Of a stretch of DNA of 64,000 nucleotides, positions 18,145 through 27,208 are shown piece by piece. A program made the position numbers and the translations under genes. The notes beneath the pieces are model-generated. The model was given only the letters and a program-made list of their open reading frames with translations. It ran no database searches and was not told the DNA's origin. Origin of the DNA: Treponema socranskii subsp. paredis ATCC 35535 (lineage in GTDB: Bacteria > Spirochaetota > Spirochaetia > Treponematales > Treponemataceae). Each line of letters opens with the position of its first letter. Within the stretch, counting starts at the first letter, position 1. The stretch lies in assembly GCA_000413015.1 (NCBI GenBank), contig KE332515.1:1001232-1065231 (forward strand). Reading direction: 5' to 3'.

Positions 18145-20526
18145 TTTCGGTTCCTCCGTTATATCCTTGTTTGCAGCGCCGTCAGCTGCAGGCGAAGACG
18201 TATTTGCCGCTTTGCCGTCCGCCGTAAACGCTTCGTCCGGCAGTTCGACCGGACGCTTTTTTGTTTTTCGCTTTTTGTATATGTCGAAGAGATTCAAGCG
18301 CAGCGCATTCGTAACGACGCAAAAGCTCGACAAACTCATCGCCGCCGCTCCGAGCATCGGATTCAACGCGATCCCGAAGGCGGGAAACAGCGCTCCCGCC
18401 GCAACGGGGATGCCGATGACGTTGTAGCAAAACGCCCAAAAAAGATTTTCTTTGATATTCGTCAAAACGCCGCGCGACAAGTTTACCGCCGCGCTTACAT
18501 CCGAAAGCGTCGACTTCATAAGCACGACGTCGGCCGCATCGAGAGCGACATCGGTTCCGGCTCCGATCGCGATGCCGATATCCGCCCGCGTTAAAGCGGG
18601 AGCGTCGTTTATACCGTCGCCGACCATTGCGACGCGTCCGTATGTTTGAAGACGCGAAACGACTTCGTCCTTTCCGTCGGGAAGCACATCCGACACGACC
18701 GAGCGGATGCCGACCGTTTTTGCAACCGCCCGCGCGGTACGGCGGTTGTCGCCCGTGAGCATGACGACGGCGATGCCTTCATCGTGCAGAGCGCGGACCG
18801 CTTCGGCGCTGTCGGATTTTGCGACATCGGCTACGGCTATGATGCCGAGCGCTTTTCCGTCTTCGGCAAAATAGAGCGGCGTCTTCCCCTCTTCGGCAAA
18901 GGCTTCACCCCTTTCTTTTAAGCTTGCCGAAAGTACATGATGCTCTTCCATAAGCGCCGCATTTCCGCCGAATGCGCTTTTGCCTCCGACCGTTCCGCGC
19001 ACTCCGAATCCCGGAAGAGCGGTAAAATCGTCCGAGCTTTCGTACGAAATGCGTCTTTCGACGACGGCTTCCATGACCGCGCGCGAAAGCGGATGTTCGC
19101 TTTTCGCTTCGAGGCTGGCGGCAATTTTTAATAATTTTTCTTCGCTCTCGTCCGCGTATATGTCGGTGACGCGCGGCTTCCCCTCCGTCAGCGTCCCCGT
19201 TTTATCAAGCACGACGACATCCGTCTTCCCGCACGCTTCGAGGGCGGCGGCCGTTTTAAACAAAATGCCGTGCTTTGCGCCGAGTCCGCTTCCGACCATG
19301 ATCGCGACGGGAGTTGCAAGGCCTAACGCACAAGGACAGCTTATGACAAGCACGCTCACCGCACGCGCAAGCGCAAAACCGAATTCCGCTCCCGCACCGA
19401 GCCACACGATCCCCGTACCGAAGGCCAAAACGATGACGACGGGAACGAAGATGCCCGACACTTTATCCGCGAGCTTTGCCGCGGGCGCTTTCGTTGCGGC
19501 GGCATTTTCCACCATATCGATAATTTTGCTTAAAGAAGTGTCGCTTCCGACGCGGGTCGCCCGGCACGTGAGAAATCCGTTTTGATTCAATGTCGCAGCG
19601 CTCACCTCACTGCCGCGAGCTTTATCGACGGGAAGGCTTTCTCCGGTAAGAGCGGACTCGTTTACCGCGCTCGACCCTTCGCTCACCCTTCCGTCTACGG
19701 GAATGCGCTCTCCCGGCCGCACGATAAACACGTCGCCGACTTTTACTTCGGACGCGGGAATCGTTACTTCCTTTCCATCACGCACGACATGCGCTTTTTC
19801 CGGCGCCAAATCCATAAGCGATTTGATCGCATTCGTCGTTTTTCCTTTGCTGTAGGATTCAAGCGTTTTACCGACGGTGATGAGCGTAAGGATCATCGCG
19901 GACGATTCGAAATACAGATCATGCAGATATGCATGTGCGCTCTTCATATCGCCCGAAGCCATTGCGAAGGTCATCGAAAATAAAACGGCCGTGCTGTATG
20001 CGAATGAAGCTCCGCTTCCGAGCGCGACGAGCGTGTCCATATTCGGAGCTCCGTGTACAAAGCTTTTAAAACCGCTCGTAAAGAATCGCCTGTTGATAAG
20101 CATGACGGAAAGCGCAAGCAGCATTTCATAGAGCGCGATCGATGCCGGATTGTTGTGGACGGCGGACGGAACCGGCCACTTCCACATCATGTGTCCCATG
20201 GACACATACATGAGCGGCACGAGCAAAACGAGAGACGCGATAAGGCGTTTTACGAGGTGCGGCGTTTCCGTGTCTTCGAGCGACGCGCGTTTGGACGCCG
20301 CATCCGTCGAGCGCACATCTTTCGTATCGAGGGAAGCATTATAACCCGCTTTATCGACTGCGGCACAGATCGCCTCGGCGCTTGCAGGAGATGCGAAATC
20401 GACGTTCATCGAATTCGTCAAAAGACTTACCGAAACGCTTTCGACGCCGGGAACTGCGGCGACCGCTTTTTCGACATGGGCGCTGCACGCAGCGCACGTC
20501 ATACCGCTTACCGAAAATTTTGTCAT
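17935..20526 (-). CDS. copA: Copper-exporting P1B-type ATPase with C-terminal CopZ-like domain
   Basis: Cu+ efflux ATPase in the inner membrane, 863 residues. Domains in order: N-terminal heavy-metal domain with GMTCAAC (about 8-14), eight predicted membrane spans, actuator with TGES, CPC metal site in [11 protein letters not shown], phosphorylation motif DKTGTLTEG, hinge [10 protein letters not shown], then an Ala/Ser-rich linker and a second metal domain with GMMCDHC at the extreme C-terminus. A C-terminal domain after the last membrane helix is unusual; most CopA proteins end there. It is 13 bases after csoR and under the csoR promoter. The start has GAGG 8 bases upstream. Confidence 0.95.
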   Translation of the reverse strand: MTKFSVSGMTCAACSAHVEKAVAAVPGVESVSVSLLTNSMNVDFASPASAEAICAAVDKAGYNASLDTKDVRSTDAASKRASLEDTETPHLVKRLIASLVLLVPLMYVSMGHMMWKWPVPSAVHNNPASIALYEMLLALSVMLINRRFFTSGFKSFVHGAPNMDTLVALGSGASFAYSTAVLFSMTFAMASGDMKSAHAYLHDLYFESSAMILTLITVGKTLESYSKGKTTNAIKSLMDLAPEKAHVVRDGKEVTIPASEVKVGDVFIVRPGERIPVDGRVSEGSSAVNESALTGESLPVDKARGSEVSAATLNQNGFLTCRATRVGSDTSLSKIIDMVENAAATKAPAAKLADKVSGIFVPVVIVLAFGTGIVWLGAGAEFGFALARAVSVLVISCPCALGLATPVAIMVGSGLGAKHGILFKTAAALEACGKTDVVVLDKTGTLTEGKPRVTDIYADESEEKLLKIAASLEAKSEHPLSRAVMEAVVERRISYESSDDFTALPGFGVRGTVGGKSAFGGNAALMEEHHVLSASLKERGEAFAEEGKTPLYFAEDGKALGIIAVADVAKSDSAEAVRALHDEGIAVVMLTGDNRRTARAVAKTVGIRSVVSDVLPDGKDEVVSRLQTYGRVAMVGDGINDAPALTRADIGIAIGAGTDVALDAADVVLMKSTLSDVSAAVNLSRGVLTNIKENLFWAFCYNVIGIPVAAGALFPAFGIALNPMLGAAAMSLSSFCVVTNALRLNLFDIYKKRKTKKRPVELPDEAFTADGKAANTSSPAADGAANKDITEEPKMTKTITIDGMMCDHCRKHVEKALSSIDGVTKADVSLKDKNAVVTLSKDVDEKTLSYAVSEAGYTPLGVR

Positions 20527-20539
20527 ATATATCGCCTCG

Positions 20540-20872
20540 TCATTTGAGTCCTTTTATTAAAAACATCGTTTCATCGATGATTTCCGTATTGCCTTTTTTT
20601 ATCTCTTCCGTAATGCAGCTTTCCATGTGATCGCGCAAAATCATATAGCCGAAAGTGCGGAGCGCGCTTTCGGCGGCGGAAACTTGAATGAGCACGTCTC
20701 CGCAGTAACGGTTTTCATCGAGCATCGATTTGATACCGTTCAGCTGTCCGATGATCCGGTTCAAGCGAGAATGAAGCGCGCGCACCGACGCATCTTTTCG
20801 CGGCGTGTGTTTGTATTTGCGGCACGTACACGTCTTTTGCGGCGCCGCTTTTTTTTTGCCGTCCTTTGGCAT
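20540..20872 (-). CDS. csoR: CsoR-family copper-sensing repressor
   Basis: DUF156/CsoR-type repressor, 110 residues. The core helix bundle has [16 protein letters not shown], followed by YCGDVLIQ (Cu ligand Cys) and the RDHMESCI segment (His and Cys ligands): the Cys-His-Cys triad of Cu+-sensing CsoR. It has an N-terminal extension with CTC. The ATG at 20872 is preferred over 20899, because the promoter -10 box overlaps 20899, so that codon would not be transcribed; GGGGGA precedes 20872. It is followed by copA, the expected target, in one operon. Confidence 0.9.
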   Translation of the reverse strand: MPKDGKKKAAPQKTCTCRKYKHTPRKDASVRALHSRLNRIIGQLNGIKSMLDENRYCGDVLIQVSAAESALRTFGYMILRDHMESCITEEIKKGNTEIIDETMFLIKGLK

Positions 20873-20898
20873 AATTCCCCCGTAAAAGTTCATTTCCA

Positions 20899-20927
20899 AT
20901 ATAATACCCCCAAAGGGTATATGTCAA
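20899..20927 (-). promoter_or_regulatory. csoR-copA promoter with CsoR operator in the spacer
   Basis: On the minus strand, TTGACA (20927-20922) and TTATAT/TATATT (about 20904-20898) are 17-18 bases apart. The spacer is filled by ATACCC-CCAAA-GGGTAT (20904-20920 on plus), a dyad of the same form as the Bacillus subtilis copZA CsoR box. Apo-CsoR bound here would block the polymerase, and Cu+ would release it. Confidence 0.8.
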
Positions 20928-20960
20928 TAATCAAAAACATCGGGGAGCAAGCTTTGCGCT

Positions 20961-21006
20961 AAAATAAAACAACCTCCGAAAACTCAAGTCCGTTTCCGGA
21001 GGTTGT
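20961..21006 (-). terminator. Intrinsic terminator of the EF-G/purA unit
   Basis: ACAACCTCCG at 20969-20978 pairs with CGGAGGTTGT at 20997-21006, with inner AAAC/GTTT pairing. On the minus strand the stem is followed by TTTTATTTT. It lies 85 bases past the purA stop. Confidence 0.85.
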
Positions 21007-21089
21007 AACACCGCCTGTCGATATTTTAATAAAAGTCAAATAAACTTATGCACGATTCAGATCCGTTTTTCACTTCTAGTGCCGAATCT

Positions 21090-22316
21090 TTATTTTGCCC
21101 ACGGCTGTATGCGAAGATAAGTATCGTTTCGGTCCGCTCCGACGGATACGATCCCGACAGGCGTTTCGGTAAACGCTTCGATAAATTCCACATACGCTTT
21201 TGCGTTTGCCGGCATCTTTTCGTATGAAGCGCACGATCGCAGATCGCTTTTCCACCCGTCGAATTTCTTGAGAATCGGACGCGCCGCATTCAAAGCGGGA
21301 ATGCCGGCCGGAAAATCCGTGACGATCTTTCCGCCGATATCGTATGCGACGCAGGCTTCAATCGATTCCATTTCGTCATAGATATCGAGATGCGTCAAAA
21401 CCAACGAGTCGATGGAATTGACGCGGCATGCGTAGCGGAGCGCAACCAAATCGAGATAACCGCATCTCCGCGGCCTGCCCGTCGTTACACCGAATTCGTT
21501 TCCGGTCGTACGCACGTAATTACAAAGCTCGCTTTCGGTATCGTTATTGAACTCGGTCGGCATCGGGCCGTTTCCGACGCGCGTTTCATAAGCTTTAAAA
21601 ACGCCGTAAACTTTGTCGATTGCACGCGGGCCGATGCCCGACCCCAAAGCCGCTCCTGCCGAACACGATGCGCCCGAACTCACATACGGATATGTTCCGC
21701 TGTCCAAATCGAGCAGCGCACCCTGCGCTCCTTCAAATAAAATATTTTCACTGCGGTACTCCCACAGCTTCGAAGCGATATCGACACGCATGGCAATGAG
21801 CCTTGAAGCGTAAGTGTCGATAAATTTTCTGTCTTCGGCGTCGAGATCCGCAGTCTTTTCTTTCCAATCCAAATCGGCGAGTCTGATTCCGTCGCGTTCG
21901 GATTTTTGCGAATACGCGCTTCCGATACCGCGTCCCGTCGTACCGATAGGCCGCTTGCGGGATGCATCGCGTTCTTTGTCAATCCTGCGGTACGCGGGCA
22001 AAACGATGTGCGCTCGGTCGGAGATGAATACGCGGCCTTCCCAAGCAATGCCGTTATCGGTAAGCATCTGCAGTTCGGCAAAAAGCGCTTCCGGATCGAT
22101 AACCATACCCGAACCGAGGAATACCGCTTTATCGGGATGCAAAATACCCGAAGGTACTTGGTGCAGAGCATACTTTTTTCCGCCGGCGACGATCGTGTGT
22201 CCGGCATTCGCGCCGCCTGCAAAGCGCACGATGTACTTCGCGTCCAGCGCGAGAAAATCGACAATTTTTCCTTTTCCTTCATCGCCCCATTGAGCACCTA
22301 TAACGACAACGTTCAT
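21090..22316 (-). CDS. purA: Adenylosuccinate synthase
   Basis: GTP-dependent first step from IMP to AMP. The 408-residue protein has the N-terminal GAQWGDEGKGKIVD phosphate loop, GTTGRGIGSAYSQK near 126, and the FKAYETRVGNGPMPTEF region near 240. It is slightly shorter than the usual 420-430 residues but has no obvious gap in the catalytic core. Strong GAGGAGG upstream of the ATG. It lies 30 bases downstream of the EF-G gene and ends before a clear terminator, so the two are likely co-transcribed. Confidence 0.96.
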   Translation of the reverse strand: MNVVVIGAQWGDEGKGKIVDFLALDAKYIVRFAGGANAGHTIVAGGKKYALHQVPSGILHPDKAVFLGSGMVIDPEALFAELQMLTDNGIAWEGRVFISDRAHIVLPAYRRIDKERDASRKRPIGTTGRGIGSAYSQKSERDGIRLADLDWKEKTADLDAEDRKFIDTYASRLIAMRVDIASKLWEYRSENILFEGAQGALLDLDSGTYPYVSSGASCSAGAALGSGIGPRAIDKVYGVFKAYETRVGNGPMPTEFNNDTESELCNYVRTTGNEFGVTTGRPRRCGYLDLVALRYACRVNSIDSLVLTHLDIYDEMESIEACVAYDIGGKIVTDFPAGIPALNAARPILKKFDGWKSDLRSCASYEKMPANAKAYVEFIEAFTETPVGIVSVGADRNDTYLRIQPWAK

Positions 22317-22346
22317 CGCTTCCTCCTCTATGATCGGCCGGCTGAC

Positions 22347-24398
22347 TTAAAATGCGTTCAGGCCGCCGGGCTTTACTTGAAAATGACTGAATTCCATCGA
22401 AAACGACGCCCTGCCCTGCGTCGCCGAACGGAGACTCGTCGAAAAACCGAACATCTTCGCCATCGGTGCCTGCGCGTGAACGATTTCGCCCGTCTGCTTC
22501 GAATCCTGTCCGAGGATAATACCGCCGCGGCCGGTCATCTGATTCATCGCATCTCCGACGAATTCTTTCGGACAGGAAATATCGACGTCCATAACGGGTT
22601 CGAGCAATTCCGGTTTTGCCGCCGAACACGCTTTGTCGAAAACCGCGGCGGCGCACGCTTCGAAAGCGAACGTCGTCGACGTCAATTCGCTGTAATCGAC
22701 ATCGGTTACGGTGACGGCGGTATCGGTACAGGGATAACCGAATTGGATCCCCGATTGAAAAGAGCTTTCGAACGCGCTTTCCATCGCTTCGAAAATTTCG
22801 TCGGGAATATCGTTTCGTTTTACGGTACAAGCGTAAGAGTTTCCGGATCCTTGAGGACGCGGTTCGACGTGCACCTTTATGCCCGCCGTATTTTCTTTTC
22901 CGCCGAGCACTTTACTGTAGCTTTCGCTTGCGTCCGCACTTGCGGTCACCGCTTCGCGGTAAGTCACTTGCGGAGAGCCGACGCGGCACTTCACTTTAAA
23001 ATCGTCCTGCATGCGCGTGACGAGTACGTCGAGGTGCAGCTCGCCCATACCGCTGATTATCAGCTGACCCGTTTCCGCATCTTCGTGATACGTAAACGTC
23101 GGATCTTCCCGCGAAAGGATCGCAAGCGTATCGTTCATCCTGTCGCGCTCGGCGAGCGATTCGGGTTCGAGAGAAACCGATATGACCGGTTCGGGAAACT
23201 GCGGTTTTTCGAGGAGCACCGGCATCCCCTCGCTGCCGAGCGTGTCGCCCGTCTGCGCGAGTTTCAATCCGATAAACGCTGCGATATCGCCTGCAGCGAT
23301 GCTATCGATCGGCTCTTCTTTGTCCGCGTTGATTCTGAAAATTCTGTTGACTCTCTCGCGCTTTTTTTTGTTGACGTTGTACACTTGCGTGCCGCTCGCA
23401 ATTTTTCCCGAATACATGCGCACAAAACACAAAAGTCCCATATTCGGATCGTGCTGAATTTTAAACACCAAACCGACGGCGGCCCCGTTTTCTTTACACG
23501 GCACTTCGATCTTTTCTTCTTTGTCGCGCTTTATGTGCAAACCGACGGCGGGCGGCACTTCATCGGGTGCCGGAAGATAATCGATAAGTGCATCGATAAG
23601 CGGCTGTACGCCCTGATTGCGGCGGGCGCTTCCCATCACAAAGGGAACGATTGCACGCGCTATCGTCTCTTTGCGGATCGCCTCTTTCAGCTGTTCCGTC
23701 GTTATCTCTTTTCCTTCGAGGTATAATTCCGCAAGAAAATCGTCGGCCGATGCGACCTGATCGACGAGCTTCGCCCGCCATTCGTCCGCTTTTTCTTTGC
23801 GTTCGGGAGCGATATCGGAAAAGGAAAAGGTTTCTCCGTCGTCGTCTTCATTCCAGCGGATCTCCTTCATCGACAAAAGATCGATGACGCCTTCGAAATC
23901 GCTTCCTTCGCCGATCGGGATCTGGAGAGAGACACATTCGACTCCGAACTTTTCGTGTACGTCTTCCATCGAACCGAAAAAGTCTGCACCGATGCGATCC
24001 ATCTTATTCATAAAACACAGACGCGGTACTTTAAACGTGTCCGCCTGACGCCACACCGTTTCCGTCTGCGGCTGAACCCCGTCGACCGCGCAGATGACGG
24101 CGACCGCGCCGTCAAGCACGCGCAGAGACCGTTCGACTTCGGCGGTAAAATCGACATGCCCCGGCGTATCGATGATATTGATTTGAAAGCCTTTCCATTC
24201 GGTCGTCGTCGCCGCACTCGCAATCGTAATACCGCGCGCCTGTTCCTGCGGCAAAAAATCCATCGTCGCCTGACCGTCGTCGATTTCGCCGATTTTGTGA
24301 ATTTTTTTCGTATAATAGAGGATGCGCTCCGTCGTCGTCGTTTTGCCCGCATCGATGTGCGCCATAATTCCGATATTCCGTATTTTATTCAGCTGCAT
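22347..24398 (-). CDS. Elongation factor G paralogue (spirochaete EF-G2 type)
   Basis: Translational GTPase of 683 residues with the five EF-G domains. G motifs are AHIDAGKTTTTERIL (about 12-26), DTPGHVDF (near 80) and NKMD (near 135). Domain IV contains GSGNSYACTVKRND and domain V ends in RGRA/SFSMEFSHF-type sequence. Spirochaetes carry two EF-Gs; one translocates and the other mainly recycles ribosomes, as shown for Borrelia. The isolated position next to purA, away from the str operon, suggests the second type. Which of the two roles applies here is inference. Start lies 6 bases after a TATACT box. Confidence 0.88.
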   Translation of the reverse strand: MQLNKIRNIGIMAHIDAGKTTTTERILYYTKKIHKIGEIDDGQATMDFLPQEQARGITIASAATTTEWKGFQINIIDTPGHVDFTAEVERSLRVLDGAVAVICAVDGVQPQTETVWRQADTFKVPRLCFMNKMDRIGADFFGSMEDVHEKFGVECVSLQIPIGEGSDFEGVIDLLSMKEIRWNEDDDGETFSFSDIAPERKEKADEWRAKLVDQVASADDFLAELYLEGKEITTEQLKEAIRKETIARAIVPFVMGSARRNQGVQPLIDALIDYLPAPDEVPPAVGLHIKRDKEEKIEVPCKENGAAVGLVFKIQHDPNMGLLCFVRMYSGKIASGTQVYNVNKKKRERVNRIFRINADKEEPIDSIAAGDIAAFIGLKLAQTGDTLGSEGMPVLLEKPQFPEPVISVSLEPESLAERDRMNDTLAILSREDPTFTYHEDAETGQLIISGMGELHLDVLVTRMQDDFKVKCRVGSPQVTYREAVTASADASESYSKVLGGKENTAGIKVHVEPRPQGSGNSYACTVKRNDIPDEIFEAMESAFESSFQSGIQFGYPCTDTAVTVTDVDYSELTSTTFAFEACAAAVFDKACSAAKPELLEPVMDVDISCPKEFVGDAMNQMTGRGGIILGQDSKQTGEIVHAQAPMAKMFGFSTSLRSATQGRASFSMEFSHFQVKPGGLNAF

Positions 24399-24404
24399 AA
24401 CGCG

Positions 24405-24433
24405 AGTATATAGAAAAGAGAAAGAAGGAGCAA
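24405..24433 (-). promoter_or_regulatory. Promoter of the EF-G/purA unit, leaderless
   Basis: On the minus strand, TTGCTC (24433-24428), a 17-base spacer and TATACT (24410-24405), then 6 bases to the ATG. No Shine-Dalgarno sequence can fit, so the EF-G message should start at or next to its ATG. Confidence 0.6.
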
Positions 24434-24488
24434 GCGAACGAAGAGCGGACCGTGTTTTATTATCGTGCGAATCGGAATATCCTGCGCG

Positions 24489-24893
24489 CTATTTTTCGAT
24501 TTTGCCTTTCCAGCTCATAATGCCGCCGATATTCACGACGTTCGTATATCCCATAGCTGAAAGTTTTCCGGCAGCGTCGCGACTTCTTTGTCCGCTCCTG
24601 CAGTAAACGAGAATTTTTTGATTTTTATTTTTCAAAACGCGCGAAGCGCTCTCTTCGGTAATCGTTTCGTTCGTTAAGAGGACGGCACCGGGAATGTGAC
24701 CCGCCTTGTACTCATCGGGACGGCGGACGTCGACGAGAATAAAACCCTTTTCCGTTTCCATAAGCTTTGCAGCTTCGTCCATCGAAATCGACGTGAACTG
24801 CTGTGCCGATCTTTTGTCATTTTCTTTTGCAAAGCATGAAAAAAACATTATCGCCCCCATAAAAACAATAATTCCGATCGTTCGTATATTCAT
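24489..24893 (-). CDS. Rhodanese-like lipoprotein
   Basis: A 134-residue exported rhodanese (sulfurtransferase) domain protein. The signal peptide ends in MFFSC, a lipobox, so it is probably anchored in the envelope. The single rhodanese domain has DVRRPDEYKAGHIPGA near residue 65 and the active-site loop VYCRSGQRS with catalytic Cys near 103. ATG 24893 is chosen for the GAGGAGG 8 bases upstream; the longer frame adds an untypical 13 residues. Substrate unknown; periplasmic sulfur transfer or thiol chemistry is plausible. Confidence 0.88.
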   Translation of the reverse strand: MNIRTIGIIVFMGAIMFFSCFAKENDKRSAQQFTSISMDEAAKLMETEKGFILVDVRRPDEYKAGHIPGAVLLTNETITEESASRVLKNKNQKILVYCRSGQRSRDAAGKLSAMGYTNVVNIGGIMSWKGKIEK

Positions 24894-25020
24894 ATTGTAA
24901 TCCTCCTCAAAATTGTATACGCTCCATGACAACCGTACCGAAAACCGTATTTTCCGAAAACGGCATGTAATATAAAAATCGCTCTACTTTCGGCAGCAGC
25001 CCTATTGTTCGCCGCGGCGA

Positions 25021-25671
25021 TTACAGTACGGTGCCGATCGCATCGAGCGACGGCAATATGCACATCGCGATTTTTTTCATTTCATCGTCGGGCACAATTT
25101 TATCGGGCACCATAATACACGAAAGTCCCGCTCTATATGCGCTCCGCATACCGTTCGGCGAATCTTCGATCGCACAGCACGCATCGGGCGAAAGGCCGAG
25201 CGATGCGCACGCGCGTGCGTAGATTTCGGGATCGGGTTTGCCGTGAACGACCGTATCGCCCGTCGTAAGCGTTTCGAAAAAATCGATAAAGCCTGCGTTT
25301 TTCATCTGACGGCGCACGGCGTTTCCGTCGGTCGAAGAGGCAAGCGCGATACGGTAACCTTTTTTTGTCAAATACTCAAGGGCGGCCCGCGCTCCCTTCA
25401 TTGAAGGAATCCCCTCTTCGGTTTCTATTTTATTAAAAAGCTCTGCGGTACGATTCATAAATTTATCGGCCGCGGATACGCTTTGCAAATCATGTTCGAG
25501 CGAGGCACGGGTGTCCGTATAATTGCACCCGCGGTTTTTTTCGATAATTTTATCGATACCGTCGATACCGCACTCTTTTGCCGCCTGCCGCCACACGAGA
25601 TCGCAGACGGATTCGCTGTCAAGTAAAACCCCGTCCATATCGAAAATCACTGCGGCAAAAGTTTTCACCAT
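25021..25671 (-). CDS. HAD-superfamily phosphatase (beta-phosphoglucomutase-like)
   Basis: Haloacid dehalogenase family hydrolase, 216 residues. Motif I DMDGVLLDSE has the nucleophile Asp near 11, motif II is ALASST, motif III Lys is in GKPDPEIYA, and motif IV is AIEDSPNGMRSAYRAG. A helical cap (about 20-90) marks subfamily IA with DXD nucleophile, the type of beta-phosphoglucomutases and sugar-phosphate phosphatases. It begins 24 bases after the superoxide reductase stop, so they may be co-transcribed. The exact substrate is not readable. Confidence 0.9.
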   Translation of the reverse strand: MVKTFAAVIFDMDGVLLDSESVCDLVWRQAAKECGIDGIDKIIEKNRGCNYTDTRASLEHDLQSVSAADKFMNRTAELFNKIETEEGIPSMKGARAALEYLTKKGYRIALASSTDGNAVRRQMKNAGFIDFFETLTTGDTVVHGKPDPEIYARACASLGLSPDACCAIEDSPNGMRSAYRAGLSCIMVPDKIVPDDEMKKIAMCILPSLDAIGTVL

Positions 25672-25695
25672 GATAGATTTTCCGTTTTCCGGCGC

Positions 25696-26070
25696 TTACG
25701 CTTTCGCAGCCCAGAGTCCGTGCTTATTGCAATACTCGTATGCCGCAATCAATTTGTCGCCTGAAGCGAGCGCAAACGACGCTTCGGGCTTTTCTCCGGG
25801 TTTGAGAACTTTGCGCTGAGCGCCCTGTTCGGTTTCTATCGCGATCCACTGAATATAGTGATCGGCTTCCATCGGGTGAACGACGGAACCGACTGCAACG
25901 TGAACTTCGCTGCCTTTTACGGTGATGACCGGCACGTGTTTTTCCTGCGCCGCATCGGTTGTGTTCGCTTTCAGCTCCTGCATCTCTTCTCCGCAGCAGG
26001 ACGGAAGGCAGCCTCCCTTGTGAATCATGCTGACGATTGTGCCGCAATGTCTGCATATATAAAATTGCAT
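25696..26070 (-). CDS. Desulfoferrodoxin (superoxide reductase)
   Basis: Reduces superoxide to peroxide in the cytoplasm without making O2, typical of anaerobes and treponemes. The 124-residue protein is the two-iron type. The N-terminal rubredoxin-like centre has CRHC and a CC pair near residue 25-30. The catalytic centre II ligands appear as KHVPVI, VVHPMEADHYI and the C-terminal EYCNKHGLW. T. pallidum has a form that lost the first centre; here it is intact. ATG 26070 is used, as it matches family N-termini. Confidence 0.94.
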   Translation of the reverse strand: MQFYICRHCGTIVSMIHKGGCLPSCCGEEMQELKANTTDAAQEKHVPVITVKGSEVHVAVGSVVHPMEADHYIQWIAIETEQGAQRKVLKPGEKPEASFALASGDKLIAAYEYCNKHGLWAAKA

Positions 26071-26199
26071 AGTGTCCTCCAAGACATAGTATTATATATA
26101 ATATACCTAAAAAACAAAAAAAAGCAAATAATTTTATTTTTGTTTTTATTTCATTTTTCAATCATTGACGGAAGCGCCGGATTAGGGTAAGTTTTTACC

Positions 26200-27105
26200 A
26201 TGTATAAAAAACCAGCGTTCCCGACCCGATTTTTTTCCGTTTCGCGCCGATATGTATGCGCAGCGCTCTTTATCGTCTGTGCCGCCCTTCCCCTCTCCGC
26301 TTCCCGCCGCGCCGTTTTTTTGTGGCAGGGCGTACGGAGTATGCGAAACCGCAATTCGGTTATGTTTATGAGCAGGCCAGAAAACGCAAACGGGGCAGCT
26401 CTCATCATTTGTCCCGGCGGAAGCTATCACCACTTGGGTATGTATAACGAAGGGCACTGTACTGCAAAGCGATTCAACGCACTCGGCGTTACGACTTTCG
26501 TACTGCGCTACCGCGTCGCCCAAGGGGGCTCTCATCACCCCGCCCAGCTCGAAGACATACAGCGGGCAATCCAGCTCGTGCGCGAAAATGCGGACGACTA
26601 CGGCATCGATCCCGGCAGAGTCGGCGCAATCGGTTTTTCCGCCGGCGGACACTTAGTGACGATGGCGGGCGCCTTTGCCGAAAGCGGCAACGAACTTGCA
26701 AAGCTCGGTATCGATGTAAAAGCAAGTCTGCGACCCGACTTCGTTATGGCGATCTATCCCGTCGTTTCGATGCGCGACGATATCGCAAACAAGTGGTCGC
26801 GGAAAAGCCTGCTCGGAAAAAATATGAGCGAAGAACGCAAAGAACGCTTTTCCATGGAAAAGCAAATCCCTCCGACAATGCCGCCGACATACATCCTCGC
26901 CTGCCGCGACGATCCCGTCGTCAAATTCGAAAACAGCCGTCTCCTGTACGCCTCTCTCAAAGCGAAAAATATACCGTGCCGCTTTGCGCAATACGAAACG
27001 GGCGGGCACGGCTTCGGCATGCTCGAGGGCGCATTTATGAAAGAGACACGCTGGAACGAAGACATAGAGACGTGGTTAAAAGAAAACGGCATGCTGCAGA
27101 ACTAG
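26200..27105 (+). CDS. Exported alpha/beta-hydrolase, esterase/lipase-like
   Basis: A 301-residue alpha/beta-hydrolase. A hydrophobic N-terminal segment (about 15-35, ending SAS) suggests export. The oxyanion-hole loop is ICPGGSYHHLG near 70, the nucleophile elbow GFSAGG near 145, the Asp in ACRDDPVV near 245 and the His in GGHGFGM near 270. This order matches BD-FAE/acetyl-xylan-esterase-like enzymes that remove ester groups from glycans or small molecules. A weak promoter (TTGACG, 17 bases, TAAGTT) ends 6 bases before the ATG. It is the last core-type gene before the AT-rich cassette region. Confidence 0.87.
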   Translation: MYKKPAFPTRFFSVSRRYVCAALFIVCAALPLSASRRAVFLWQGVRSMRNRNSVMFMSRPENANGAALIICPGGSYHHLGMYNEGHCTAKRFNALGVTTFVLRYRVAQGGSHHPAQLEDIQRAIQLVRENADDYGIDPGRVGAIGFSAGGHLVTMAGAFAESGNELAKLGIDVKASLRPDFVMAIYPVVSMRDDIANKWSRKSLLGKNMSEERKERFSMEKQIPPTMPPTYILACRDDPVVKFENSRLLYASLKAKNIPCRFAQYETGGHGFGMLEGAFMKETRWNEDIETWLKENGMLQN

Positions 27106-27116
27106 CATATATGCCG

Positions 27117-27206
27117 AATGAAAGCCTTTCTCGTCCGCGCAAAAACGCGATGCGCACACTGTAAACTCGAGGCGTTTATCGGATTTGAAAATCGCGTCAG
27201 GTATTC
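27117..27206. repeat. attC-like spacer, distal end of the array
   Basis: Ends in TCGGATTTGAAAATCGCGTCAGGT, here split as TCGGATTTGAAAA and TCGCGTCAGGT, resembling the 3' part of the other spacers (TCGGCTTTGAAAACCGTG). It lies beyond the stop of the last cassette gene. Confidence 0.45.
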
Positions 27207-27208
27207 AT

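Noticed and set aside
21906-23726. 606-codon open frame on the plus strand
   Set aside because: Antisense to purA and EF-G. Its translation is Arg/Phe/His-rich with no motif; it is a codon-bias shadow.
22317-24488. Purine riboswitch upstream of purA or EF-G
   Set aside because: The purA gap is 30 bases and EF-G appears leaderless, leaving no room for an aptamer.
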